A DNA stretch of 64,000 nucleotides, taken from Agrobacterium cavarae. GTDB taxonomy: Bacteria; Pseudomonadota; Alphaproteobacteria; Rhizobiales; Rhizobiaceae. The notes beneath the pieces were generated by a model. It made no database searches and had not been told where the DNA came from. It saw only the letters and a list, made by a program, of their open reading frames with translations. Numbering within the stretch: position 1 is the first letter of the stretch; each line of letters opens with the position of its first letter. The DNA is taken from contig NZ_SISF01000032.1 in the NCBI RefSeq assembly GCF_004310285.1, positions 372,001 through 436,000 of the forward strand. Reading direction: 5' to 3'. Shown one piece after another: positions 9,151-17,443 of this stretch. A program made the translations under genes and the position numbers.

Positions 9151-10995
9151 ATGACAGACACTCAGGGTATCGCCCCTGCGATTGCGCAGGCGTTGGAAAA
9201 GCGCGGCTATAAAGACTTGACCCCCGTTCAGCAGGCCATGCTGGACCCGGAGCTTGCAGACAAGGATGCGCTGGTTTCGGCGCAGACCGGCTCTGGCAAG
9301 ACGGTCGCTTTCGGCATTGCGCTGGCGCGGACCCTGCTCACGAAGGGCGACCGGTTCGGCGCGGCCGCGGCCCCGCTGGCTCTCGCCATTGCCCCAACCC
9401 GCGAACTCGCCATGCAGGTGAAGCGCGAGCTTGAGTGGCTCTATGAATTTGCCGGCGTTTCGATCTCCTCCTGTGTGGGTGGTATGGATATCCGTAACGA
9501 GCGCCGGGCGCTGGAACGCGGCTCCCATATCGTCGTCGGTACGCCTGGCCGTATCTGCGACCACATCAAGCGCGGCGCACTCGACCTGTCGTCGCTGCGC
9601 GCCGTGGTGCTCGACGAAGCAGACGAGATGCTCGATCTCGGCTTCCGCGAGGATCTCGAATTCATTCTGGAGGAATCTCCGGAAGATCGCCGGACGCTGA
9701 TGTTCTCCGCCACCGTTCCGCGCAGCATTGCCAAGCTTGCCGAAAGCTACCAGAAGAACGCGGTGCGCATCGCCTCTGCGTCCGAACAGAAGCAGCACGT
9801 CGATATCGAATACCGCGCCATGATGGTCGCTCCCTCGGATCGTGAGCACGCCATCATCAACGCGCTGCGTTTCTACGAGGCGCGCAACGCCATCGTCTTC
9901 TGCTCGACACGCGCTGCCGTCAACCACCTGACAGCGCGCCTCAACAATCGTGGCTTCTCTGTCGTCGCCCTTTCCGGCGAGCTATCGCAGAACGAGCGCA
10001 CCCACGCGCTTCAGGCCATGCGTGACGGCCGCGCCCGCGTTTGCGTGGCCACCGATGTGGCTGCTCGCGGTATCGACCTCCCCGGCCTTGAACTCGTGAT
10101 CCACGCCGACCTACCGACCAATTCCGAAACGCTTCTTCACCGCTCGGGCCGTACCGGTCGTGCTGGACAGAAGGGTGTCAGCGCGATCGTCGTTCCCATC
10201 AACCAGCGCCGCAAGGCCGAGCGTCTCCTCGAAGGCGCGAAGGTCAGCCCCGCCTGGGTTCATCCGCCTTCTGCCGACGAGATCGTCGAACGCGATGGTG
10301 CCCGCCTCCTGGCAGATCCATCCCTGAACGAAGCGGTTACCGATGAAGAACGCGATTTCGTCACCAAGCTTCTGGAGCAACATGGCGCTGAAAAGGTCGC
10401 GGCGGCCTTCGTGCGCATGTACCATTCCGGTCGCTCTGCCCCTGAAGACATTGCGGAAGTTGCACTGGACGGCCGCAAGCCGCGTCGCGACAGCTTCGAA
10501 ACTGTCGAGAATAACGCGCCGCGCCGTGAACGCTCCGACTTTGCCGATAGCGCCTGGTTCACCCTTTCGGTCGGGCGCAAGCAGAATGCCGAACCTCGCT
10601 GGTTGATCCCGATGCTCTGCCATTTCGGCAAGCTGACGCGTCAGGATATCGGCGCGATCCGCATGCAGCAGACGGAAACCTACGTGGAACTGGCAGCTGA
10701 CGCCGTCGACCGCTTCGAGTCCGCTCTCGGCAAAGACATGACGCTCGAAAAGGGTATCCGGGTCAAGGCCATGGAAGGCAAGCCGGAAATGACCGGCAAG
10801 CCCCGCGAGGACACCCGTCCGCCAAAGGCTCAAAAGAAATTTGCAGGCAAGGGTGATTTCGGTGGCGAGCGCCGGGGCGAAGACAAGCCCTGGAAGAAAA
10901 AAGCCAACGCCACCGGCGACAAACCCGCCAAGTTCGAAGGCAAGAAAGACAAGCCCTTCGAAAAGCGCGGACCTAAGAAAAAAGACCCCGCATAA
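9151..10995 (+). CDS. DEAD-box ATP-dependent RNA helicase (DeaD/CsdA-like)
   Basis: Unwinds RNA secondary structure, probably in ribosome assembly or mRNA turnover. Of 614 residues, the first 370 or so form the two RecA-like domains: Q-motif near LTPVQQAM, motif I AQTGSGKT, motif II VLDEADEM, motif III SAT, motif VI HRSGRTGRAG. A DbpA/CsdA-type RNA-binding domain follows at about 460-550. The tail is Lys/Gly/Pro-rich and basic, fitting non-specific RNA contact. The domain order fits DeaD rather than RhlE. The gene is followed directly by a strong terminator. Confidence 0.93.
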   Translation: MTDTQGIAPAIAQALEKRGYKDLTPVQQAMLDPELADKDALVSAQTGSGKTVAFGIALARTLLTKGDRFGAAAAPLALAIAPTRELAMQVKRELEWLYEFAGVSISSCVGGMDIRNERRALERGSHIVVGTPGRICDHIKRGALDLSSLRAVVLDEADEMLDLGFREDLEFILEESPEDRRTLMFSATVPRSIAKLAESYQKNAVRIASASEQKQHVDIEYRAMMVAPSDREHAIINALRFYEARNAIVFCSTRAAVNHLTARLNNRGFSVVALSGELSQNERTHALQAMRDGRARVCVATDVAARGIDLPGLELVIHADLPTNSETLLHRSGRTGRAGQKGVSAIVVPINQRRKAERLLEGAKVSPAWVHPPSADEIVERDGARLLADPSLNEAVTDEERDFVTKLLEQHGAEKVAAAFVRMYHSGRSAPEDIAEVALDGRKPRRDSFETVENNAPRRERSDFADSAWFTLSVGRKQNAEPRWLIPMLCHFGKLTRQDIGAIRMQQTETYVELAADAVDRFESALGKDMTLEKGIRVKAMEGKPEMTGKPREDTRPPKAQKKFAGKGDFGGERRGEDKPWKKKANATGDKPAKFEGKKDKPFEKRGPKKKDPA

Positions 10996-10997
10996 AT

Positions 10998-11027
10998 AAA
11001 GCCCGGCGCGAAGCCGGGCTTTTTAGT
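10998..11027. terminator. strong rho-independent terminator shared by convergent genes
   Basis: A GCCCGGC (11001-11007), GCGAA loop, GCCGGGC (11013-11019) hairpin is followed by TTTTTAGTTTT on +. On - the same stem is followed by TTTATTTAT. It lies between the helicase stop and the stop of the SH3 protein, so it can serve both. Confidence 0.92.
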
Positions 11028-11028
11028 T

Positions 11029-11814
11029 TTAACGGTTTTCGCAGTTACGATCTCCGGGGCGGCACCACATTCCGCCGCCCTGATCGGACGGCTCAACTTG
11101 CTGCTCCTGCCAGCGACGCTGGCGCTCGCCATCATTCCAGTTGCGATCACGCTCGCCATCTCGGTTCCGGTCGCGCTCCCAACGGGGGCGATCGCCGTCA
11201 CGGTCACGCTGACGCTCCCTGTCTCGCTCCATCCGCTGCTGCTCGCGGTCACGGCGATCGCGGTCGCCCTGATTCCAGTTGCCGTAACGCTCTTCCCAGC
11301 GTCCGTCATTGGGGCCAGGACCGCGCCGGTCGCGCCATTCTTCCCGCGGCGGACGCGGACGATCGCGATCAGCCCATGGCGGCGGTGCATTCCAGTAGCC
11401 ACCGGCAGGCGGCGGGCGACGCCAGCGATCACGCTCGCGGTAAAAGTCACGGTCGCGATAGTAGCGATCCCAATAGCGGCCCACTTCGAAGGTGATGACC
11501 GGAACACCCAGATCGCGATAGTAGCGTGGCTCGACATAGACACGGTTCTGGCGATAGAGCGCCTGGATATAACGCCCGGCCACCCAGCCGCGTCCATAGC
11601 TGAAGGACACGTCGCACCAGGGCGTATCGGACAGGCAGCCGTGGATAGTGAGCGGCGCGCCATCCGGAATGACCACGACGGCAGGATAGGCGGTGCTCGG
11701 GCCGGAGCGCATGTTGACGTTTGCGGTCGCAAATCCGCGCGTCGCTGCTTCAGCGAGCGCAGGTGCGGCCATGAGCGCCAGGAGCGCAATCGCTCCAAAT
11801 AGTTTCTTCTTCAC
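11029..11814 (-). CDS. secreted SH3-domain protein with Arg/Asp-rich tail
   Basis: A 261-residue exported protein. The start is a GTG at 11814 with a perfect GAGGAG 6 nt upstream; it gives a classic signal peptide (KKK, hydrophobic core, cleavage near ALAEA). Residues of about 25-85 form a bacterial SH3 domain (NMRSGPSTAYPAV, WCDVSF, GRGWVAGRYI), usually a cell-wall or peptide-binding fold. The rest is low complexity, rich in Arg, Asp, Tyr, Trp and Pro in DRDR/RERD units. Function unknown; it is probably periplasmic. Confidence 0.85.
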   Translation of the reverse strand: MKKKLFGAIALLALMAAPALAEAATRGFATANVNMRSGPSTAYPAVVVIPDGAPLTIHGCLSDTPWCDVSFSYGRGWVAGRYIQALYRQNRVYVEPRYYRDLGVPVITFEVGRYWDRYYRDRDFYRERDRWRRPPPAGGYWNAPPPWADRDRPRPPREEWRDRRGPGPNDGRWEERYGNWNQGDRDRRDREQQRMERDRERQRDRDGDRPRWERDRNRDGERDRNWNDGERQRRWQEQQVEPSDQGGGMWCRPGDRNCENR

Positions 11815-12030
11815 TTTTTTCTCCTCAAGCAAAGGCCTGGCCACCGATGTCGGCAATCAGTATGGGAAAAATACGCTCCCCTTGCTGAACGCAGCATGAA
11901 ACGAAAAGCCCGCTAAAACAGTTCCTTGCGTCGATGGATCGCGGTGAATGATCCCAGCTGTGGAAGCCCGACCCTTGACTTCACCACCCAATCATCCGAC
12001 TTCAGGCTAAAAGACATTCAGGAGATGACC

Positions 12031-12777
12031 ATGAGCGAGACCGCGAAAACGACGATCGACCAGAGCGAAGTGGATCGCTTTTCCGCCATGGCCGCAGAGT
12101 GGTGGAGCCCGACAGGGAAATTCCGTCCGCTGCACAAATTCAATCCCGTCAGGCTCGAATTTATCCGCAACCGGGTGTGTGAAAATTTTGGCCGCGACCC
12201 GAAGGCTCATCGGCCGCTGGAGGGTTTGCGCTTCCTCGACATCGGCTGTGGGGGCGGGCTGCTGTCCGAGCCGATGGCTCGCATGGGCGCCGAGGTCGTT
12301 GGCGCCGATCCTTCTGAGAAAAATATCGGCATTGCGTCTACCCATGCGCGCGAAAGCGGCGTTCCCGTCGACTATCGGGCAGTGACTGCCGAACAGTTGC
12401 AGGCGGCGGGTGAGACGTTTGACGTGATCCTCAACATGGAGGTGGTCGAGCACGTGGCCGACGTGAACCTCTTTCTAAACACCTGTGCGCAGATGGTTCG
12501 CCCCGGCGGGCTGATGTTCGTCGCAACGATCAACAGAACGCTGAAGGCACGCGCACTCGCCATCTTTGCTGCCGAAAATGTCTTGAAGTGGTTGCCACGC
12601 GGAACGCATCAATATGAAAAGCTGGTGCGACCCGAGGAAGTGGAACGTCCTTTAACCGCCAACGGCCTGGAGATCGTTCACCGCACCGGCGTTTTCTACA
12701 ACGTTCTGCAGGACCGGTGGAACCTGTCTCCCGATATGGATGTCAACTACATGATGCTGGCCAAACGCCCGGCCTGA
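12031..12777 (+). CDS. ubiG: ubiquinone biosynthesis O-methyltransferase UbiG
   Basis: Carries out both O-methylations of the ubiquinone ring using SAM. The 248-residue class I methyltransferase has the signature EWWSPTGKFRPLHKFN near the N-terminus, SAM motif I LDIGCGGGLLSEP and a post-I acidic segment VVGADPS. The ATG at 12031 has AGGAG 6 nt upstream; in-frame codons before it are non-coding in character. It is monocistronic and converges on the DUF1178 gene. Confidence 0.96.
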   Translation: MSETAKTTIDQSEVDRFSAMAAEWWSPTGKFRPLHKFNPVRLEFIRNRVCENFGRDPKAHRPLEGLRFLDIGCGGGLLSEPMARMGAEVVGADPSEKNIGIASTHARESGVPVDYRAVTAEQLQAAGETFDVILNMEVVEHVADVNLFLNTCAQMVRPGGLMFVATINRTLKARALAIFAAENVLKWLPRGTHQYEKLVRPEEVERPLTANGLEIVHRTGVFYNVLQDRWNLSPDMDVNYMMLAKRPA

Positions 12778-12799
12778 GAGCGCGTTTGAAGCCGAGGCT

Positions 12800-13228
12800 T
12801 CAATTCACATCGTCGGGGAGAAGGGGAAGAGGTGCTACCTCGATCCCTTCTTCCACAAGCGCTTTAACGTCCTCTATGGAAGCCTGACCGATGATGCCGC
12901 GCTCTTGCGCCTCGCCATAGTGGATTTTGCGAGCCTCTTCTGGAAATTTGTCTCCGACATCTTCGGCGCTGGCCCGGATGCTCGCGACCGTTTCCCTGAT
13001 TTTCGCCAGGACTTCCTTTTTTCCCGCATCCATCGCCAGCGTGTGCATCGCCTCTTTCTTCCGTCCGGTCGAGACTGAAGGCGCCATCAGTGTCTTGTCG
13101 ATGGCCTGTGAATTGCACACCGGGCAGCTAACGAGCCCACGCTCGCGCTGGCTGTCGAAATCGGCGCTGCCCGAGAACCATCCATCGAAGGCATGCGCAT
13201 GGTCACAGGTCAGCGAGTAGCGGATCAA
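12800..13228 (-). CDS. DUF1178 family protein
   Basis: A 142-residue protein of unknown function, widespread in alphaproteobacteria. The N-terminus (MIRYSLTCDHAHAFDGWF) and a CPVC pair suggest a small zinc-ribbon-like site formed with the earlier Cys. The start is TTG at 13228, overlapping the stop of the upstream amidase gene as TTGA. A rare start codon in a 4-nt stop/start overlap implies re-initiation by ribosomes ending the upstream gene. The two genes are commonly paired. Confidence 0.88.
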   Translation of the reverse strand: MIRYSLTCDHAHAFDGWFSGSADFDSQRERGLVSCPVCNSQAIDKTLMAPSVSTGRKKEAMHTLAMDAGKKEVLAKIRETVASIRASAEDVGDKFPEEARKIHYGEAQERGIIGQASIEDVKALVEEGIEVAPLPLLPDDVN

Positions 13229-14085
13229 GCAAGCGCACTCCTAGAAGCCGCCCTGGACGCCACCGTATCGAGTTGAAAGTCGCGCGCGTTCTTCAGGTTG
13301 GGGATTTTGCCACGAACGGCGGAAACCTGTTCAGGATCGATATCGGCAACGATGATCTCTTCGCCAGCACCGCCGGCAGAAGCCAGCACCTTGCCCCAAG
13401 GGTCGATGATCATCGAATGGCCAAAGGTTTCACGGCCATCTTCATGCTGTCCACCCTGAGCCGCGGCGATGACAAAGGCGCCGTTCTCGATGGCGCGCGC
13501 GCGCAGAAGAATTTCCCAATGGGCTTCGCCGGTCTGCTTGGTAAAGGCTGCAGGAACCGTCAGAACCTGCGCGCCGGCGACGGCTTCCGCGCGGAAGAGC
13601 GACGGGAAGCGGACGTCGTAGCAGATGGCGAAACCAAAGGTCGCCAGAGGCAGTTCCGCAATGCGTGCCGCTTCACCCGGCTGATAGGTGGCGCTTTCAC
13701 GCCAGCTCTCGCCATTGTCGAGATCGACATCGAACATGTGGATCTTGTCATAGGTGCAGATGCGGTCTCCATCCGGCGCAAAGAGAAAACCACGATTGGC
13801 GATCTTGCCGTCGGGACGCGCAATCGCCGTGGAGCCGACATGAACATAGATCCCGAGTTCACGCGCAAGCTTGGCTGCTGTGGAAACGATGATGTCGCAG
13901 GTCTCGTCTTTCAGAACGGCTTGGAGTGCGGCACGGTCGCGCTGCAAAGCGCCGGTCATCTCGGGCGTCTGTACATAGACGGCGCCCTGCGCCACAGCGT
14001 CGCGCACCAGCCTCTCCATGGCTTCGGCGTTTCGCTTCGGATCCGTTCCGGAGCACATCTGGATTGCGGCGGCCTTGAAGCTCAT
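13225..14085 (-). CDS. carbon-nitrogen hydrolase (Nit/omega-amidase type)
   Basis: A 286-residue member of the nitrilase superfamily, closest in motif to the Nit1/Nit2 group that hydrolyses deaminated glutathione or omega-amides. The Glu-Lys-Cys triad is visible: Glu in TPEMTGAL, Lys in YDKIHMFDVDL, Cys in AICYDVRFP. The ATG at 14085 (MSFKAAAIQM) has a purine-rich GGGAAGAGAG site; a longer upstream frame lacks family sequence. It lies between grxC and the DUF1178 gene in one leftward run, which fits a role linked to glutathione or thiols, though that link is inference. Confidence 0.92.
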   Translation of the reverse strand: MSFKAAAIQMCSGTDPKRNAEAMERLVRDAVAQGAVYVQTPEMTGALQRDRAALQAVLKDETCDIIVSTAAKLARELGIYVHVGSTAIARPDGKIANRGFLFAPDGDRICTYDKIHMFDVDLDNGESWRESATYQPGEAARIAELPLATFGFAICYDVRFPSLFRAEAVAGAQVLTVPAAFTKQTGEAHWEILLRARAIENGAFVIAAAQGGQHEDGRETFGHSMIIDPWGKVLASAGGAGEEIIVADIDPEQVSAVRGKIPNLKNARDFQLDTVASRAASRSALA

Positions 14086-14122
14086 GTCTCTCTTCCCAAT
14101 GTCCATTTGAAACGATCGGCTG

Positions 14123-14377
14123 TTAAGCTGCCAGAAGCGGATCGAGCTTTCCGTCCCGATCGAGCGCGTAAAGATCGTCGCAGCCACCGACATGCTGCTC
14201 GCCTATGAAGATCTGCGGGAAGGTGTTCCGGCCGGACTTGTCCATCATTTCCTGGCGATATTGCGGATTTTCCGTCGCATTATATTCGGTGAAATTCACG
14301 TTCTTGCTCTGCAGCAGGGCCTTGGCGCGGGCGCAATAGCCGCAGAAATCGCGCGTATAGATCGTAACGGATGCCAT
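14123..14377 (-). CDS. grxC: glutaredoxin 3
   Basis: Small glutathione-dependent thiol-disulfide oxidoreductase, 84 residues. The dithiol active site CGYC sits after the first strand; the cis-Pro TFPQIFIG and the glutathione-binding GGCDDL are in place. The ATG at 14377 follows an AGGTTGAG ribosome site. It is grouped with comF upstream and the amidase downstream, a common alphaproteobacterial order. Confidence 0.96.
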   Translation of the reverse strand: MASVTIYTRDFCGYCARAKALLQSKNVNFTEYNATENPQYRQEMMDKSGRNTFPQIFIGEQHVGGCDDLYALDRDGKLDPLLAA

Positions 14378-14420
14378 GTATCTCAACCTCTAAAGCTGCG
14401 TGGAGCATGAATTTTGCATG

Positions 14421-15179
14421 TCATATAGGCCCGGATATGGCCATTGCAAAGGTCAAAACCGTGACTTGCGCCGCACCTGATTTTTTCAGCCGCTTCGCCG
14501 CCGCCGAGACTGTGGCTCCAGTGGTGTAGACATCGTCCACAAGCACCACGCGCTTGCCGAAAATCTCGGCCTCCTGCCCCGGCGAAAGCGCAAAGGCGCC
14601 TTGGACGTTCTTCTTTCGCGCAACAGCCGAAAGCCCTACCTGACGGCTGGTCGACTTCACCCTGATCAGGGTCGCCGGCAGAAAAGGCTTTCCGGCAATC
14701 GCCGCCAGATGCCGTGCAAGTTCGGCGGATTGATTGAAACGGCGCGAGAAAAACCGCCAGCGATGAAGCGGAACAGGAATGATGCAATCACATTGAGCAA
14801 GCGCTTCGCCGCCTGCCCTTGCCATCCACAATGCCATCAGACCTGCTAGATCCGTACGGTCCTGATATTTCAATTGGTGGACCAACTTGCGGGCTGGCCC
14901 GTCGTAAATCGTCGCGGACCTGAGGCGATCGAAGCTCGGCGGATTGGATATGGCTTCAGCGCTGACCATTCCTTCGCCGTGATCATAGACGAAGGGGATG
15001 CCGAGAACCTCGCAATAGGGCCGCTCGATGAATTTTATCTCTGGCCAGCATTGAACACAGAAGGCCCCGGCGCCACCTGTGGCGCGACCGCAGCCGGCAC
15101 AGGCAGGCGGGTAGATGACATCACTGACATAGCGAAGCAGCCGATGCAGGGGCGTTACGACAATCTGCCTTGGAACCAT
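14421..15179 (-). CDS. ComF family phosphoribosyltransferase-like protein
   Basis: A 252-residue protein with an N-terminal zinc-ribbon region (CAGC then CVQC) and a type I phosphoribosyltransferase fold whose PRPP loop reads VLVDDVYTTGAT. Homologues (ComFC/GntX) take part in DNA uptake or processing in some bacteria; in Rhizobiaceae the role is unproven. The ATG at 15179 has GGGGAAGG just upstream. It is divergent from the methyltransferase at 15261, with 81 bp between. Confidence 0.92.
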   Translation of the reverse strand: MVPRQIVVTPLHRLLRYVSDVIYPPACAGCGRATGGAGAFCVQCWPEIKFIERPYCEVLGIPFVYDHGEGMVSAEAISNPPSFDRLRSATIYDGPARKLVHQLKYQDRTDLAGLMALWMARAGGEALAQCDCIIPVPLHRWRFFSRRFNQSAELARHLAAIAGKPFLPATLIRVKSTSRQVGLSAVARKKNVQGAFALSPGQEAEIFGKRVVLVDDVYTTGATVSAAAKRLKKSGAAQVTVLTFAMAISGPI

Positions 15180-15260
15180 CGCCTTCCCCTTATGCTCCCG
15201 CGCTTGACAATAGGGGGAAAGGGGTGCCTTTGCGACAGCAAAGTTATCACAGGTTCACCA

Positions 15261-16133
15261 ATGGACATTCTTTTCGACCCTCAACTTGTTGAACGCCACC
15301 GTGAGCGCGCATTGCAGATTGGAGATCGTCAGGCTCACTTTCTGCTGAATATTGCGGCAGACGAAATCGCCGACCGCATTGCGATCGTCGAGCGCCATTT
15401 CGATACCGCAATCGAGCTTCACGGCGCGACGGGTGTTACCGCCCAGCGGGTCGTGGAAACCGGCAAGGTAGGCTCGATGACCCGGATCGAGACCAGTGAC
15501 GAATTTCTTGTCCGTGAGCCGAACTCGAAAATCTCATCCCTTGAAAACCTCGGGCTTGAACCTGCTTCCGCCAACCTCGTGATCTCACCGCTCTCGCTGC
15601 ATTTGACCAATGACACGCCGGGAACGCTGATCCAGATTCGCAAGGCGCTGAAGCCGGATGGCCTGTTTCTCGCCGCCCTTCCTGGCAGCGGCACGCTGCA
15701 GGAGCTTCGCGACGTTCTTCTGGCAACGGAGGTGGAACTGCTTGGCGGCGCAAGCCCACGCGTCATTCCCTTTGCCGATGTGCGCGATATTGGCGCGCTC
15801 TTGCAGCGCGCGGGATTTGCCTTGCCGGTCACGGATACGGAAACCTATACGGTGCGCTACGATTCCATCTTCCCGCTGATGCGCGACCTGCGCGCCATGG
15901 GCATGGCAAATCCGCTTATGGGCCGCAGCCGGACACCGCTGACCCGACGCTTCTTCATGCGCGCAGCAGAACTTTACGCGGAACGATACAGCGATCCAGA
16001 TGGACGGATCAGGGCCACCTTCTCCATCATCTACATGTCAGGCTGGGCACCGCATGAGAGCCAGCAGAAGCCGCTGAAACCCGGCTCTGCCAACGTCAGG
16101 CTTGCGGATGCATTAAAGGGAAAAAGCTCCTGA
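15261..16133 (+). CDS. SAM-dependent methyltransferase, BioC/NDUFAF5-like
   Basis: A 290-residue class I methyltransferase. It starts MDILFDPQLVERHRERA, typical of the alphaproteobacterial family related to mitochondrial NDUFAF5 and distantly to BioC. The frame is open far upstream, but that part is antisense to comF; the ATG at 15261 follows an AGG-containing site. The region expected to be glycine-rich motif I is weakly conserved here. Substrate unknown. Its stop lies inside an 11-bp inverted repeat shared with the convergent pilin gene. Confidence 0.85.
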   Translation: MDILFDPQLVERHRERALQIGDRQAHFLLNIAADEIADRIAIVERHFDTAIELHGATGVTAQRVVETGKVGSMTRIETSDEFLVREPNSKISSLENLGLEPASANLVISPLSLHLTNDTPGTLIQIRKALKPDGLFLAALPGSGTLQELRDVLLATEVELLGGASPRVIPFADVRDIGALLQRAGFALPVTDTETYTVRYDSIFPLMRDLRAMGMANPLMGRSRTPLTRRFFMRAAELYAERYSDPDGRIRATFSIIYMSGWAPHESQQKPLKPGSANVRLADALKGKSS

Positions 16134-16172
16134 AAGTGACACTCGTGCGCTTAAAACAGATACTTTCAGGAG
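16127..16172. repeat. 11-bp inverted repeat spanning both convergent stops
   Basis: CTCCTGAAAGT (16127-16137) and its exact reverse complement ACTTTCAGGAG (16162-16172) are separated by 24 nt. Each arm contains the TGA stop of one of the two convergent genes. It could form a hairpin in either transcript. There is no T-tract, so it is not a standard terminator. Confidence 0.75.
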
Positions 16173-16363
16173 GGCAAGGCGTTGGTGAGGGCTTCGACAA
16201 TGGTCGTTAACACGCCCAGGAGACTGTCACGCACGCCCCCCAGTCCAAGGATCAAGGCGCCGCCAATAATGCCAATCAGAAGGCCATATTCCACGGCGGT
16301 CGCGCCGCGCGTATCGGTGACGAAATTCCAAAAGTAACGCGAGATACAATTTTTTCCGTGCAA
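16166..16363 (-). CDS. Flp-type IVb pilin, orphan
   Basis: A 65-residue class III signal peptide protein. The prepilin-peptidase region reads RGATAVEYGLL, with cleavage expected after the Gly and Glu at +5, followed by one hydrophobic helix. Family members form Flp/Tad adhesion pili. The start is probably a TTG at 16363 with AGGGG 7 nt upstream. No tad/cpa assembly genes are near, so it would have to use machinery encoded elsewhere. Confidence 0.82.
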   Translation of the reverse strand: MHGKNCISRYFWNFVTDTRGATAVEYGLLIGIIGGALILGLGGVRDSLLGVLTTIVEALTNALPS

Positions 16364-16568
16364 ATCACAAACCCCTGCCGGACAGACGCAATAGAAACGT
16401 CCTCAATCAACATGCTTGCGATAATGGATCAACAACATATCTATTTCGTTACCGTACCTTCGACTTTTCTCCGATAGGTAGTGAAACAGTGGCATTGGTT
16501 GTTGCTGTACTGAAGAGACGTTTAAACCACGCCCCATATCTTGCAATACTGATCTATTGCGAGACGGA

Positions 16569-16886
16569 TCAGCAATCGCGCCCGCTGTTATAGCCATCTA
16601 CGATGCAGACGGACCCGGGCATGGGCTGCGTGATACTGCGACGAATGCTGTAGGTCGTTGGCTGATCGCCGCGCTTGATCGAACCGGTGCTGATCATGTC
16701 GATATTGTCCGGCACCTGCGCAAAGCGTGCCGGCGAGGTTTTGCCGGCCAGCATGGGCGTTACGATCAATGAGAGCGCGATTGCCACCATGCCAAACAAA
16801 AGCGCAACGTTTAAAACGCCGATCCGGCGTGACTTGGCGGAATAAGACTGGCGGTCTTCAACGGTTTTCCAGAAATCCTCATTCAT
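16569..16886 (-). CDS. hypothetical single-pass membrane protein
   Basis: 105 residues with no recognised family. One transmembrane helix lies at about residues 25-45 after a cytoplasmic N-terminus, then a periplasmic part ends with two Cys (SVCIVDGY, RDC) that could pair. GTG-ATG start codons are adjacent; the ATG at 16886 has GAGG 7 nt upstream. Codon use resembles its neighbours. Confidence 0.7.
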   Translation of the reverse strand: MNEDFWKTVEDRQSYSAKSRRIGVLNVALLFGMVAIALSLIVTPMLAGKTSPARFAQVPDNIDMISTGSIKRGDQPTTYSIRRSITQPMPGSVCIVDGYNSGRDC

Positions 16887-17029
16887 CACTCGGCCTCACT
16901 ACGCGCCATTTACCAAATCTTCAGCACTGCAATGTGCCAGAGCTTGCTAAACGATCGGTTAACGGCGTGCCGTTTCGGGACGCGTGGGCCGGTTGAAAAG
17001 CGCTGCTTTTCGGCCTTTTCACAGAAATT

Positions 17030-17443
17030 TCAGAGAAGATCCTGAAGATAGGGGATGAGAGGCTCGTCAGCGGGCGGCATGGGGTAGTCGCGCAGAGCCT
17101 GCGGCCTGACCCATTTTACAGTCTGGCCTTCCCGCCCATGGGGTATGCCTTCGTAGCGGCGACAGACATAAAGCGGCATCAACAGGTGGAACGTCTCATA
17201 GGTGTGGCTGGCAAAGGTGAGCGGCGCAAGGCAGGCGACCTTGGTGGTAATGCCGAGCTCTTCATTCAGTTCACGCACCAGCGTCTCTTCAGGCGTTTCG
17301 CCCTGCTCGACCTTGCCACCGGGAAATTCCCAGAGTCCGGCAAGCGACTTGCCCTCCGGTCGCTGAGCGAGAAGTATCCGGCCATCGTGATCCACAAGGG
17401 CGCAAGCCACGACAAGCAGGATCTTCTTGAACGGCTCATCCAT
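17030..17443 (-). CDS. mutT: 8-oxo-dGTP diphosphatase MutT
   Basis: Removes oxidised dGTP from the nucleotide pool to prevent mispairing. The 137-residue Nudix protein has a full Nudix box from GGKVEQGETPEE through RELNEELGI. The ATG at 17443 overlaps the stop of the upstream acetyltransferase as TGATG, so the pair is translationally coupled. The argJ, GNAT, mutT order is tight. Confidence 0.93.
   Translation of the reverse strand: MDEPFKKILLVVACALVDHDGRILLAQRPEGKSLAGLWEFPGGKVEQGETPEETLVRELNEELGITTKVACLAPLTFASHTYETFHLLMPLYVCRRYEGIPHGREGQTVKWVRPQALRDYPMPPADEPLIPYLQDLL

Noticed and set aside
9085..9927. 280-codon frame on -
   Set aside because: Antisense to the start of the helicase gene.
16491..16508. 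Possible sigma-54 promoter TGGCAT...TTGCT
   Set aside because: GG and GC are 11 nt apart rather than 10, and no suitable gene follows.
16403..16597. 64-codon frame on -
   Set aside because: No ribosome site, no similarity, and it overlaps the end of the hypothetical membrane protein gene.
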